Assembly (NCBI RefSeq): GCF_019468565.1
Contig: NZ_CP080521.1
Span: forward strand, 1,674,001 to 1,738,000
Reading direction: 5' to 3'
Origin: Pseudonocardia sp. DSM 110487
GTDB lineage: Bacteria; Actinomycetota; Actinomycetes; Mycobacteriales; Pseudonocardiaceae
Length of the DNA: 64,000 nt
Below are positions 1-6,857 of this stretch, in pieces. A program made the position numbers and the translations under genes. The notes under the pieces are model-generated. The model saw only the letters and a program-made list of their open reading frames with translations. It made no database searches and was not told the origin of the DNA. The number at the start of each line of letters is the position of its first letter. The stretch's first letter is position 1.

Positions 1-572
1 GGCCGCACCGCTGGCTGATGGGGCAGCTGCGGGAGCAGACCGTGCTGGTCGTCGGCCTCGGCGGGATCGGCCGCGAGGTGGCACGGTTGCTCGCGGCGTT
101 CGGCACGCGGGTGATCGGCACGAGCAGGCGTGGCGATCCGGTCGAGGGCGTCGCCGAGCTCGTGCACCCCGCCGAGCTCGCCGCTGTGGTCGGCCGGGTG
201 GACGGCATCGTCGTCACGCTGCCCGGCACGGCCGCCACCGAGCGGTTGCTGAGCGCCGACGTGCTCGCGGCCGTCCGGCCCGGCGCCACGCTCGTCAACG
301 TCGGGCGCGGCACCGTGATCGACGAGGGCGCGCTGGTGGAAGCGCTGCGCGACGGTCGGATCGGGTTCGCGGCGCTCGACGTGTTCGCCACCGAGCCGCT
401 CGATCCGGCCAGCCCGCTGTGGGACCTGCCCAACGTGCTGATCAGCCCGCACAACGCAACGCTCACGCCCGCGGAGGGGCAGCGGATCGCGGAGCTCTTC
501 GCCGACAACGCCGCCCGCCTCCTGGACGGCCGCCCGATGCGGAACGTGGTGAACACCGTCGAGTTCTACTGA
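1..572 (+). CDS. D-2-hydroxyacid dehydrogenase, C-terminal part (5' end outside window)
   Basis: The frame is open from position 3 and ends with TGA at 570-572, so the gene begins upstream; about 189 residues are visible. The Rossmann nucleotide-binding motif GLGGIG appears early, followed by NVGRGTVIDEGALVEAL (active-site Arg region), LDVFATEPLD (Glu region) and ISPHNA (catalytic His). These are the hallmarks of the NAD(P)-binding domain of the 2-hydroxyacid dehydrogenase family, which reduces 2-keto acids or oxidises 2-hydroxy acids. The N-terminal substrate-binding half is missing because of the window edge, so the substrate cannot be assigned. The stop is followed by 95 bp before the next gene on the same strand. 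Confidence 0.9.
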   Translation, partial: PHRWLMGQLREQTVLVVGLGGIGREVARLLAAFGTRVIGTSRRGDPVEGVAELVHPAELAAVVGRVDGIVVTLPGTAATERLLSADVLAAVRPGATLVNVGRGTVIDEGALVEALRDGRIGFAALDVFATEPLDPASPLWDLPNVLISPHNATLTPAEGQRIAELFADNAARLLDGRPMRNVVNTVEFY

Positions 573-667
573 GTTCTGCTGAGCCGGCCCCGTGAAACGC
601 CGATGAGGCGGCGGTGCAACCCCGGTCGCCCAAAGTCGTGGCAAGCAGGCACGACGGAGGAGTTGCC

Positions 668-2101
668 ATGGGTCAGCGGACCGAATCGATCAGTGTGACG
701 GCGGAGCCGGCGGCCGGCCGGCTCACGCCGGAGTCGGAGGCCGCGCTGCGCGCACTGGCCCGCGGAGTGGTGCTGACCCCGGACGACCCCGGCTACCGGG
801 ACGCGACGGCGTTGCACAACGGGGCCGTGGAGCGCACGCCTGCGGCGGTGGTGCAGGTCGGTGGGGTGGAGGACGTCGTTCTGACGGTCCGGTTCGCCCG
901 GGAGCACGGCCTGTCGCCCTCCGTCCGCGGCGGCGGGCACGGGGTGGCCGGGCACGCGATGGGCGGCGAGGTCGTGATCGATCTCTCGGCGCTGCGCGAC
1001 GTGCGGATCGATCCGGACGCGCGGACCGCGGTCGTGCAGGGCGGCGCCACGTGGGCCGACGTCGATGCGGCGAGCCAGGCGCACGGCCTCGCGGTGCCCG
1101 GCGGCCGGGTCAGCCACACCGGGGTCGCCGGCCTGACGCTGGGCGGCGGGGAGGGCTGGCTGTCGGCGCGGCACGGGCTGAGCTCGGACAACCTGGTCGC
1201 GGTCGAGCTGGTCACGGCCGACGGACGGGTCGTCACGGCGAGCGAGGACAGCGAGCCGGAGCTGTTCTGGGCGCTGCGGGGCGGCGGAGGCAACTTCGGG
1301 GTCGTCACGTCGTTCACGTTCCGGCTGCACCCGATCGGGCCGCTGGTGCTCGGCGGGATGTTCGCCTATGCGGTGGCGGCCGCGCCCGAGGTGCTGGGGG
1401 TGCTCGCCGAGCTGCACGAGTCGTACCCGGGCGACTTCGGCGGTGCCGCGGCGTTCCTCACCGCGCCGCCCGCGCCGTTCGTCCCGGGAGATGTGGTGGG
1501 GCGTCCGGTGCTTGCGGTGATCCCGGCGTGGTTCGGGGATCTCGACGCCGGGTTCGATGCGATCAGGCCGCTCAAGGACCAGCTGGCTCCGCTGATCGAC
1601 GCCGTGGCGCCGATGCCGTACGTCGCGTTGCAGACGCTGCTCGACGCCGGCTCACCCAAGGGGCTGCGCAACCGCTGGTCGGGCGGGTTCGTCCACCAGC
1701 TGAGCGGCCCGCTCGTGTCGGATCTGCAGGACGCGGCCATGCGGATGCCGAGCCCGCTTTCGCAGATCATCATCTCGCCGCTGCCCGACGCGGTCCGCGC
1801 GCTGCCCGACGACGCGACCGCGTTTCCGGCCCGCGACGGCGGCCGCTGGCTCGTGCACCCCGTCGGCCTGTGGGCGGCTCCCGCCGACGACGCGGCGAAC
1901 GTCGCTTGGGTCACGGACCTGCGTGACGCCGTGCGCCGGCACGGCGAGACCGGCAGCTACCTCAACCTCGACGACGCCGACGACGACCGCGTCCGGTGGG
2001 CCATGGGCGAGGGGCGCTACGCGCGGCTGCAGCAGGTCAAGGCGGCATGGGACCCGCAGGACGTGTTCCGGCACTGCGCGCACGTCCGGGTACCGCGATG
2101 A
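668..2101 (+). CDS. FAD-binding oxidoreductase, berberine-bridge-enzyme type
   Basis: This is a 477-residue secondary-metabolism-type flavoprotein. The ATG at 668 was chosen because GGAGG lies 7 nt upstream; an in-frame GTG further upstream has no such site. The FAD_binding_4 motif RGGGHGVAGH lies near residue 87, and its His is the expected covalent FAD attachment point. The GGGGNFG motif follows near residue 205. The C-terminus (DVFRHCAHVRVPR) matches the BBE domain. No Cys is seen in the second attachment segment, suggesting mono-covalent FAD. The family oxidises sugars, alcohols or alkaloid-like substrates with O2; the substrate here is unknown. The TGA overlaps the next ATG (ATGA at 2098-2101), so the two genes are probably translationally coupled. 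A family member at 59993 is a paralogue. Confidence 0.9.
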   Translation: MGQRTESISVTAEPAAGRLTPESEAALRALARGVVLTPDDPGYRDATALHNGAVERTPAAVVQVGGVEDVVLTVRFAREHGLSPSVRGGGHGVAGHAMGGEVVIDLSALRDVRIDPDARTAVVQGGATWADVDAASQAHGLAVPGGRVSHTGVAGLTLGGGEGWLSARHGLSSDNLVAVELVTADGRVVTASEDSEPELFWALRGGGGNFGVVTSFTFRLHPIGPLVLGGMFAYAVAAAPEVLGVLAELHESYPGDFGGAAAFLTAPPAPFVPGDVVGRPVLAVIPAWFGDLDAGFDAIRPLKDQLAPLIDAVAPMPYVALQTLLDAGSPKGLRNRWSGGFVHQLSGPLVSDLQDAAMRMPSPLSQIIISPLPDAVRALPDDATAFPARDGGRWLVHPVGLWAAPADDAANVAWVTDLRDAVRRHGETGSYLNLDDADDDRVRWAMGEGRYARLQQVKAAWDPQDVFRHCAHVRVPR

Positions 2102-3558
2102 GGGCAGCGGGTCTGGGCGCGGCGGCGCTGGTGGCCGCCGCGCTCGTCGCGGGGTGCACGGTGCAGGTCAACGGGGGCGGGACGCCCGCGGCGGCCACCT
2201 CGCCGCTGACGCCGGCCGCCGCCCTGCCGTCAGGTTCGCGGCAGACGCCTGTGGCGCCGGGTGCCGGGGTGACCGCCCGGCCCCAGTCCTCTGCGCTGCC
2301 GTTCGAGGCGCGGAAGGTGCGGCTCGCCCGGGTCCAGGACCAGCTTGCGCTGCAGTTCGAGATGGTCAACAGCGGGACGGAACGGCAATCGCCGTCGATG
2401 CTGGGGATCGATCTGGTCCAGCAACTGGTCATGCTCGCCGACCTGCCCCGGCGCACCGGCTACTCCGTGCTCGCCGCGGGTCCGCCCACCGCCGACGGGC
2501 GGATCAGCGCCAACGTCGACGAGTTCCTCGAACCGGGCACATCGGCCACGATCACCGTGATGTTCGCGCCTCCTCCGGAGGAGACGACGACGATGATGGT
2601 GATGATCGCGGGATTCCTCCCCGTCGAGGTGCCGGTCGAACGCGACGCCGACCTCGTCGACGATCCGGTCCTGCACTCCGGCCCTCCAACCGAGGACGAC
2701 GGGTCTGTCGGCCCACTGAGCTGCATCGCGGGATCGGAGGGCGACGGGAAGGCCGCCGCCACGAAGCGGGTCGAGCTGCCCAGCGACGTGCTCTTCGCGT
2801 TCGGCAGCGCCACCCTGTCGCCTGCCGCGACAGGCGCCCTCGACGAGCTCGGGAAGCAGCTGGGCGGCGCCGGGTCCGGCTCGATCCGCGTCGAGGGCCA
2901 CACCGACGCGGTGGACGACGACCAGTTCAACCAGCAGCTCTCCGAGCAGCGCGCGGCGGCGGTGCGCGACGCGCTCGCCGCGAGGCTGGGGAACTCCTAC
3001 ACCTACGGGGCCTCGGGTGCCGGTGAGAGCAGGCCCATCGCCGCCAACGCCAAGCCCGACGGTAGCGACGACCCGGACGGGCGGGCGCTGAACCGGCGTG
3101 TCGAGATCACGATCGAGACGGACGCCGCATCCACAGCCGCGGAGGCGGACCCGTCCGGCGAGGAGGACGTCGATCCGCTGACCGGCTTCACCGCCGAGCC
3201 ACGATCGGTCCGGCGCGTGCCCGGGTTCGCGCTGGTGCAGGTCGCCCTGCGGAACTCGGGTGGTGCGGACGCCAGGCTCGACTTCGCCAGCGACTCGTAC
3301 AACGAGTGGCAGGGTGAGCTGAGCCTCGTCGACTCCACCGGCGGGCGCCACAAGCCGTGCGACTTCGCCGCGCCGGTGTACTTCAACTACGTCGGCACCC
3401 TGACCTCGGCCTTCGGCGACGACATCAACGAGACCGTGCCGGCGGGCGCCACCGTCGTGCTGTGGTCGCTGTTCGCCCTTCCGGCCGTCGACTCGGCGTC
3501 GGTGGACGTCCACGTCGCCGGGCTCTCCGAGAACGTCCCGACACCGGTCGAGACGTGA
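2098..3558 (+). CDS. Lipoprotein with OmpA-like peptidoglycan-binding domain
   Basis: This is a 486-residue predicted surface lipoprotein. The ATG overlaps the upstream TGA (ATGA), and the product starts with a lipoprotein signal, hydrophobic core then LVAGC, with Cys20 as lipidation site. Residues about 50-220 form an unassigned beta-rich region. Residues about 225-345 are an OmpA_C-type domain: VLFAFGSATLSPAA, VEGHTD, NQQLSEQRAAAVRDAL and the terminal NRRVEI, which in the family bind diaminopimelate. A second beta-type region follows. Likely role: anchoring to peptidoglycan outside the membrane, as in actinobacterial OmpATb-like proteins. The partner is unknown. The stop codon lies within a strong hairpin terminator. 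Confidence 0.85.
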   Translation: MRAAGLGAAALVAAALVAGCTVQVNGGGTPAAATSPLTPAAALPSGSRQTPVAPGAGVTARPQSSALPFEARKVRLARVQDQLALQFEMVNSGTERQSPSMLGIDLVQQLVMLADLPRRTGYSVLAAGPPTADGRISANVDEFLEPGTSATITVMFAPPPEETTTMMVMIAGFLPVEVPVERDADLVDDPVLHSGPPTEDDGSVGPLSCIAGSEGDGKAAATKRVELPSDVLFAFGSATLSPAATGALDELGKQLGGAGSGSIRVEGHTDAVDDDQFNQQLSEQRAAAVRDALAARLGNSYTYGASGAGESRPIAANAKPDGSDDPDGRALNRRVEITIETDAASTAAEADPSGEEDVDPLTGFTAEPRSVRRVPGFALVQVALRNSGGADARLDFASDSYNEWQGELSLVDSTGGRHKPCDFAAPVYFNYVGTLTSAFGDDINETVPAGATVVLWSLFALPAVDSASVDVHVAGLSENVPTPVET

Positions 3559-3594
3559 GCGGATACGCGTGCCATAGCGCGCGTATCCGCTCAC
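3555..3594. terminator. Bidirectional hairpin terminator
   Basis: The 15-nt arm GTGAGCGGATACGCG (3555-3569) is perfectly complementary to 3580-3594, with a 10-nt loop. It sits between convergent genes ending at 3558 and 3604 and includes the stop codon of the first. No U-tract is present, which is usual for actinobacterial terminators. Confidence 0.75.
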
Positions 3595-3603
3595 GAGTGC
3601 CCT

Positions 3604-4437
3604 TCAGCCGAGCAGTGCGGCGACCGCCGTGACCGTTCCCGGATCGGTCATCACCCCGAAGTGGTTGCTGGGCAGCTCCACCACCCGCAGGTCGGTGGCC
3701 GTAGCCCGCAGTGCGTCCCGGTCGGCGACGGGCACGACGTCGGCGCCGTTCAGCGGCACCGTCGCGCGGACGAGCAGCGCGGGCATCGTGATCTTCGGCC
3801 AGCTGTCCCGCACCCGGTCGCGGTCCGGCGAATCGAGGTCCTCGAGGCAGGCCGCCTTGTCCGTGCGGGGCGTGAACCGCTCCCCGAGCGACGTGAGCTC
3901 GTAGGCGTAGACCCGGGGCCAGTAGTCGTTCCACGGCCGCACCACGCCGGCGTCGCGGATCCGGCCGACGTAGTCCTCGGGCCGGTCGACCACGGCGTCG
4001 AGGCGGTCGAGACCCTGCCGCACCGCGGCGCACGCGGCGGGCTCCTCGCGGCCGCAGTGGTCGATGAGGGTGAGCGTCCGCAGCCGTTCCGCCGCGAGGC
4101 CGGCGGCCGCGATGCCGATCAGCGCGCCGAGCGACCAGCCGACGTAGTCGAACCGGTCGGCCCCGAGGGCGGTGGCCGCTTCGAGGACGTCCTCGGCGTG
4201 CGCTTCGAGCCCGTACGTGCCGGCCGGGGTGATGTCGCTGCGCCCCCGCCCGCGCAGGTCGATCGCGACGACCTGGCGGTCCGGGCCTGCGAGCCGCTCG
4301 GCCATGAAGTCGAACGCGTGCAGGTTGGCCGACAGCCCGTGCACGCAGAACGTGAGGAGGGCGGTGGGCTCACCCCACCGCGCCGCGTGCAGCGTGCCGC
4401 GGGTCAGTGGGATGTCGAACTCGACCGGATACGTCAT
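3604..4437 (-). CDS. Alpha/beta hydrolase
   Basis: A 277-residue hydrolase. The ATG at 4437 has GGGAG about 7 nt upstream. The fold signature is clear: HGLS (oxyanion region), nucleophile elbow GWSLG with the active Ser near residue 102, a late acid region and catalytic His in the segment LPSNHFGVMTDP close to the C-terminus. The sequence resembles alpha/beta hydrolases acting on small esters or lactones, but nothing fixes the substrate. It is transcribed alone and convergently with the OmpA-like lipoprotein. Confidence 0.85.
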   Translation of the reverse strand: MTYPVEFDIPLTRGTLHAARWGEPTALLTFCVHGLSANLHAFDFMAERLAGPDRQVVAIDLRGRGRSDITPAGTYGLEAHAEDVLEAATALGADRFDYVGWSLGALIGIAAAGLAAERLRTLTLIDHCGREEPAACAAVRQGLDRLDAVVDRPEDYVGRIRDAGVVRPWNDYWPRVYAYELTSLGERFTPRTDKAACLEDLDSPDRDRVRDSWPKITMPALLVRATVPLNGADVVPVADRDALRATATDLRVVELPSNHFGVMTDPGTVTAVAALLG

Positions 4438-4565
4438 CGCAAACTCCCTCGAACCGTGGCCGCATGGCGGTGACTCTGCACCGCGCTCGTTTCACCGGCG
4501 CTTCACGCGCGGGCGTGAGATACGGATGAGACGTCCGTGAGAGGACGGCCGCCGATCCTCCTCAC

Positions 4566-4991
4566 ATGCTCGCTCGACTCTCCCCGGCCGCCGTGCTGGT
4601 GACGCTTCCCCTGCTCCTCTCGGTGGCATGCGCCGCGCCGACCACCCAGAGCCGGCCGACTCCGGCCGTGCCCTCCTCCGCCGCGGCGGCTCCCGGCGAT
4701 CCGGTCGCCGCCTACTGCGCCGCCAACGCGGAGCTCTCCCTCGAGACGAGGGAGCTCGCGTCCCGGACGACGATCTCCGACGCCGACTACGCTGCCACCG
4801 CGGACGCGTTCGAGCAGCTCGGCGTGGTCGCTCCCGCGGAGGTGGCCACCGATCTCGCGACGATGGCCCATTCCTACCGCGCGATCGCCGAGGGGCGATC
4901 GGACCTGCAGAAGGTCGGCCCGGACATCGCGGCCGCGACCTTGCGGCTGGCCGGCGCGAACACGCGCCTCTGCCCGCCCTCCGGCAGGTGA
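4566..4991 (+). CDS. Small lipoprotein of unknown function
   Basis: This encodes 141 residues. The N-terminus is a typical lipoprotein signal, about 20 hydrophobic residues ending in SVAC, with Cys22 as the lipidation site, followed by a Thr/Pro/Ala-rich linker. The mature part (about 100 residues) is mostly helical and acidic with a Cys near each end (AAYCAANAE and NTRLCPPSG), which could form one disulphide. This resembles many small actinobacterial extracytoplasmic lipoproteins with no assigned role. No operon partner is evident. Confidence 0.7.
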   Translation: MLARLSPAAVLVTLPLLLSVACAAPTTQSRPTPAVPSSAAAAPGDPVAAYCAANAELSLETRELASRTTISDADYAATADAFEQLGVVAPAEVATDLATMAHSYRAIAEGRSDLQKVGPDIAAATLRLAGANTRLCPPSGR

Positions 4992-5057
4992 GCGGGCCTG
5001 CCGACCGCCAGCGCCATGTAGGCGCCTCCGACCGGGGCGGCTCGCGCCTTCCGATCC

Positions 5058-5471
5058 TCAACCACCGGCGAGCTGCGCCATGACCGCGGCGCCGTCGAGC
5101 CAGACGTTCTCGCGACTGATCCTGCCGTCGCGGAACTCGCAGACGTGCAGGATGCGGAAGCTGATCGTCCGGTTGTTGCCCGGAAGGCCCATGAAGTCGG
5201 TCGCGATCCGCGCCGTGCACAGTGAGTCGTCCACGAAGAAGTTCTCGCCGTGGTGGCGGTGCAGCGAATTCATGGAGCTGTCCTCGAGCGCCGTGAACGT
5301 CTCGACGTACCGCTTGGCGATCAGGGCGCGGTCGTGCAGCACGCCGCTGGGGTCGCCGACGACGTCGTGCTCGACGTCGTCGGTCAGCGTGTCGAGGATG
5401 CCGTCGACGTCGTTCGCGGCCTCGGCCGCGCAGTGCCTCTCGAAGACCTCGTCCATCTCTTCCGGCGTCAT
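5058..5471 (-). CDS. SnoaL-like / NTF2-fold protein
   Basis: A 137-residue protein. ATG at 5471 is preceded by AGGGGGGA. The start MTPEEMDEVFERHCAAEAANDVDGILDTLTDDVEHDVVG and later HVCEFRDGRISRENVWLD are characteristic of the SnoaL-like branch of the NTF2 superfamily, whose members are small cone-shaped isomerases, cyclases or ligand-binding proteins. The substrate is unknown. It is divergent from a TetR regulator 44 bp away, so that regulator is its likely controller. A possible second gene copy is not seen. Confidence 0.8.
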   Translation of the reverse strand: MTPEEMDEVFERHCAAEAANDVDGILDTLTDDVEHDVVGDPSGVLHDRALIAKRYVETFTALEDSSMNSLHRHHGENFFVDDSLCTARIATDFMGLPGNNRTISFRILHVCEFRDGRISRENVWLDGAAVMAQLAGG

Positions 5472-5492
5472 GGTCCCCCCTTGGTCGATTGA

Positions 5493-5527
5493 TGAGACTG
5501 TACTAGCATCATGAGATGACTGTCTCA
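5493..5527. promoter_or_regulatory. Candidate TetR operator between divergent genes
   Basis: TGAGAC (5493-5498) and GTCTCA (5522-5527) are inverted arms separated by 23 bp. They span the TetR gene's -10-like TAGCAT (5504-5509) and its start codon. The location suits autoregulation and control of the SnoaL-like gene, but the spacing is long for a TetR dimer. Confidence 0.3.
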
Positions 5528-6169
5528 CGTCAAGAGGAGTTTCTCGCGACGGGTCGGCGGAACCAGAAGCAGCGCACCAGGGAGGCGATCCTCGACGCGG
5601 CCACGCGGCTCGCCCGTGCCGGCCAGACACCGTCCATCGCGGACGTGGCAAAGGCCGCGAGGGTGTCGACCGCCACCGCCTACCGCTACTTCCCCAACCC
5701 CGAGTCGCTGTGGGCGGATGTCGCGATCCGGCACGGCCCGCAGATTCACGAAATCGTCACCGATCTGCCGCCCGAGGTCGAGCAGCGGATCGATGTGGTC
5801 ATCCGCAGGATGGCCGAGAGCCAGTTCGCCGACGAGGCGGTCTGGCGGGCCCTCCTGCGTGCGAGTCTCGATCGCTGGTTGCAGCAGGTGGACGTCGCCG
5901 AGGACGAGCGGGTGCCAGTTCGGGGCCCCAGCCGGCTCGAGGGCACGCGCGCCGCGCTCGCGCCGCTGGAGGGCGTCCTTCCGCCGGAGCGGCTCGATCG
6001 TCTGACCATGGCGGTCACCTTGGTGTGGGGTGCCGACGCGCTGGTCGTCACTCGCGACACGTGCGGGCTGGCGCCCGACGACGCCACGGACCTGATGAGC
6101 TGGGCTGCGCGGTCGCTGATCCGCGCCGCTCTCGCCGAGGCCGATGCCCCGTCGGCCGGTCAGGCCTAG
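5516..6169 (+). CDS. TetR family transcriptional regulator
   Basis: This is a 217-residue regulator. The N-terminal TetR helix-turn-helix spans about residues 17-65 (REAILDAATRLA, PSIADVAKAARVSTATAYRYFPNPESLWADV). The C-terminal ligand-binding half is unassigned. The mRNA is probably leaderless: TAGCAT ends 6 nt before the ATG and no Shine-Dalgarno is present. It is divergent from the SnoaL-like gene, the usual arrangement for a local repressor and its target. Confidence 0.88.
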   Translation: MTVSRQEEFLATGRRNQKQRTREAILDAATRLARAGQTPSIADVAKAARVSTATAYRYFPNPESLWADVAIRHGPQIHEIVTDLPPEVEQRIDVVIRRMAESQFADEAVWRALLRASLDRWLQQVDVAEDERVPVRGPSRLEGTRAALAPLEGVLPPERLDRLTMAVTLVWGADALVVTRDTCGLAPDDATDLMSWAARSLIRAALAEADAPSAGQA

Positions 6170-6179
6170 GAGCGCCCTC

Positions 6180-6779
6180 CTAGGGGTTGCGGTGCCGGGA
6201 GAGAAGGGTGTCCATCTCGTCGCGCACGAGTGCGGCGGCCCGTTCCGCCGCCGACGGGCCCGCCTCGTCGGGCGGAGCGGTCAGCAGCATGAACAGCAGG
6301 CCGTCGACGAACGCGACGAACCGGAACACCTCGGACTCGGTCAGGTGAACGCCCGCGGCGGCGAACATCGCGGTGATGGCCTCGAGCTGTCGCCGGGTGG
6401 CGTCGGCCATGGTCGCGCGCAGGGCCGGGCGGCGGGAGCTCTCCAGATAGAGCTCGGCCACGGCGATGTGGCGGATCCGGTCCGGGCCGAGGCCCGCGAA
6501 GGCCGCCGCGGCGAGCATCTCGGTGAGCCGGTCAGGGGTCATCGCCATGGCGCTGTCGTCGGCTTGGTCGATCTCGACGAGGTGCAGCGCGAGCGCGTGC
6601 TCCACCACGGCCGTGAGCAGGGCCTCGCGGCTGCGGAAGTAGCGCGACGTGGTGCCGGGGGGAACGTCCGCCGCGGCGTCGACGGCGCGATGGGTCAGTC
6701 CGCGGGAGCCCTCTTCGGCCAGCACGCGCATGGCCGCGGCGGACAGGTGGGTGCGGCGCTGCGGATTGGGCGGGGGCAT
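6180..6779 (-). CDS. TetR family transcriptional regulator
   Basis: A 199-residue TetR regulator. The helix-turn-helix covers about residues 8-60 (THLSAAAMRVLAEEGSRGLT, HRAVDAAADVPPGTTSRYFRSREALL), and a C-terminal TetR_C-like ligand domain follows. A TAGGCT hexamer (6789-6794) lies 9 nt upstream as -10 element. A perfect 16-bp palindrome at 6802-6817 sits where the -35 box would be, suggesting autorepression. The divergent neighbour is the large SARP-type activator at 6858, a likely second target. Confidence 0.88.
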   Translation of the reverse strand: MPPPNPQRRTHLSAAAMRVLAEEGSRGLTHRAVDAAADVPPGTTSRYFRSREALLTAVVEHALALHLVEIDQADDSAMAMTPDRLTEMLAAAAFAGLGPDRIRHIAVAELYLESSRRPALRATMADATRRQLEAITAMFAAAGVHLTESEVFRFVAFVDGLLFMLLTAPPDEAGPSAAERAAALVRDEMDTLLSRHRNP

Positions 6780-6801
6780 TTCCGGTCGAGCCTAGCTGAT
6801 A

Positions 6802-6817
6802 CGCTACATATGTAGCG
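6802..6817. promoter_or_regulatory. Perfect 16-bp palindrome, probable TetR operator
   Basis: CGCTACATATGTAGCG is fully self-complementary. It lies between the start of the TetR gene (6779) and the GTG of the SARP-type regulator (6858). The length and symmetry suit a TetR dimer, and the position allows control of both divergent genes. Confidence 0.7.
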
Positions 6818-6857
6818 CACGCCGTTGGGGGTCGGCGGGTCGCTGACGGGGGGAAAT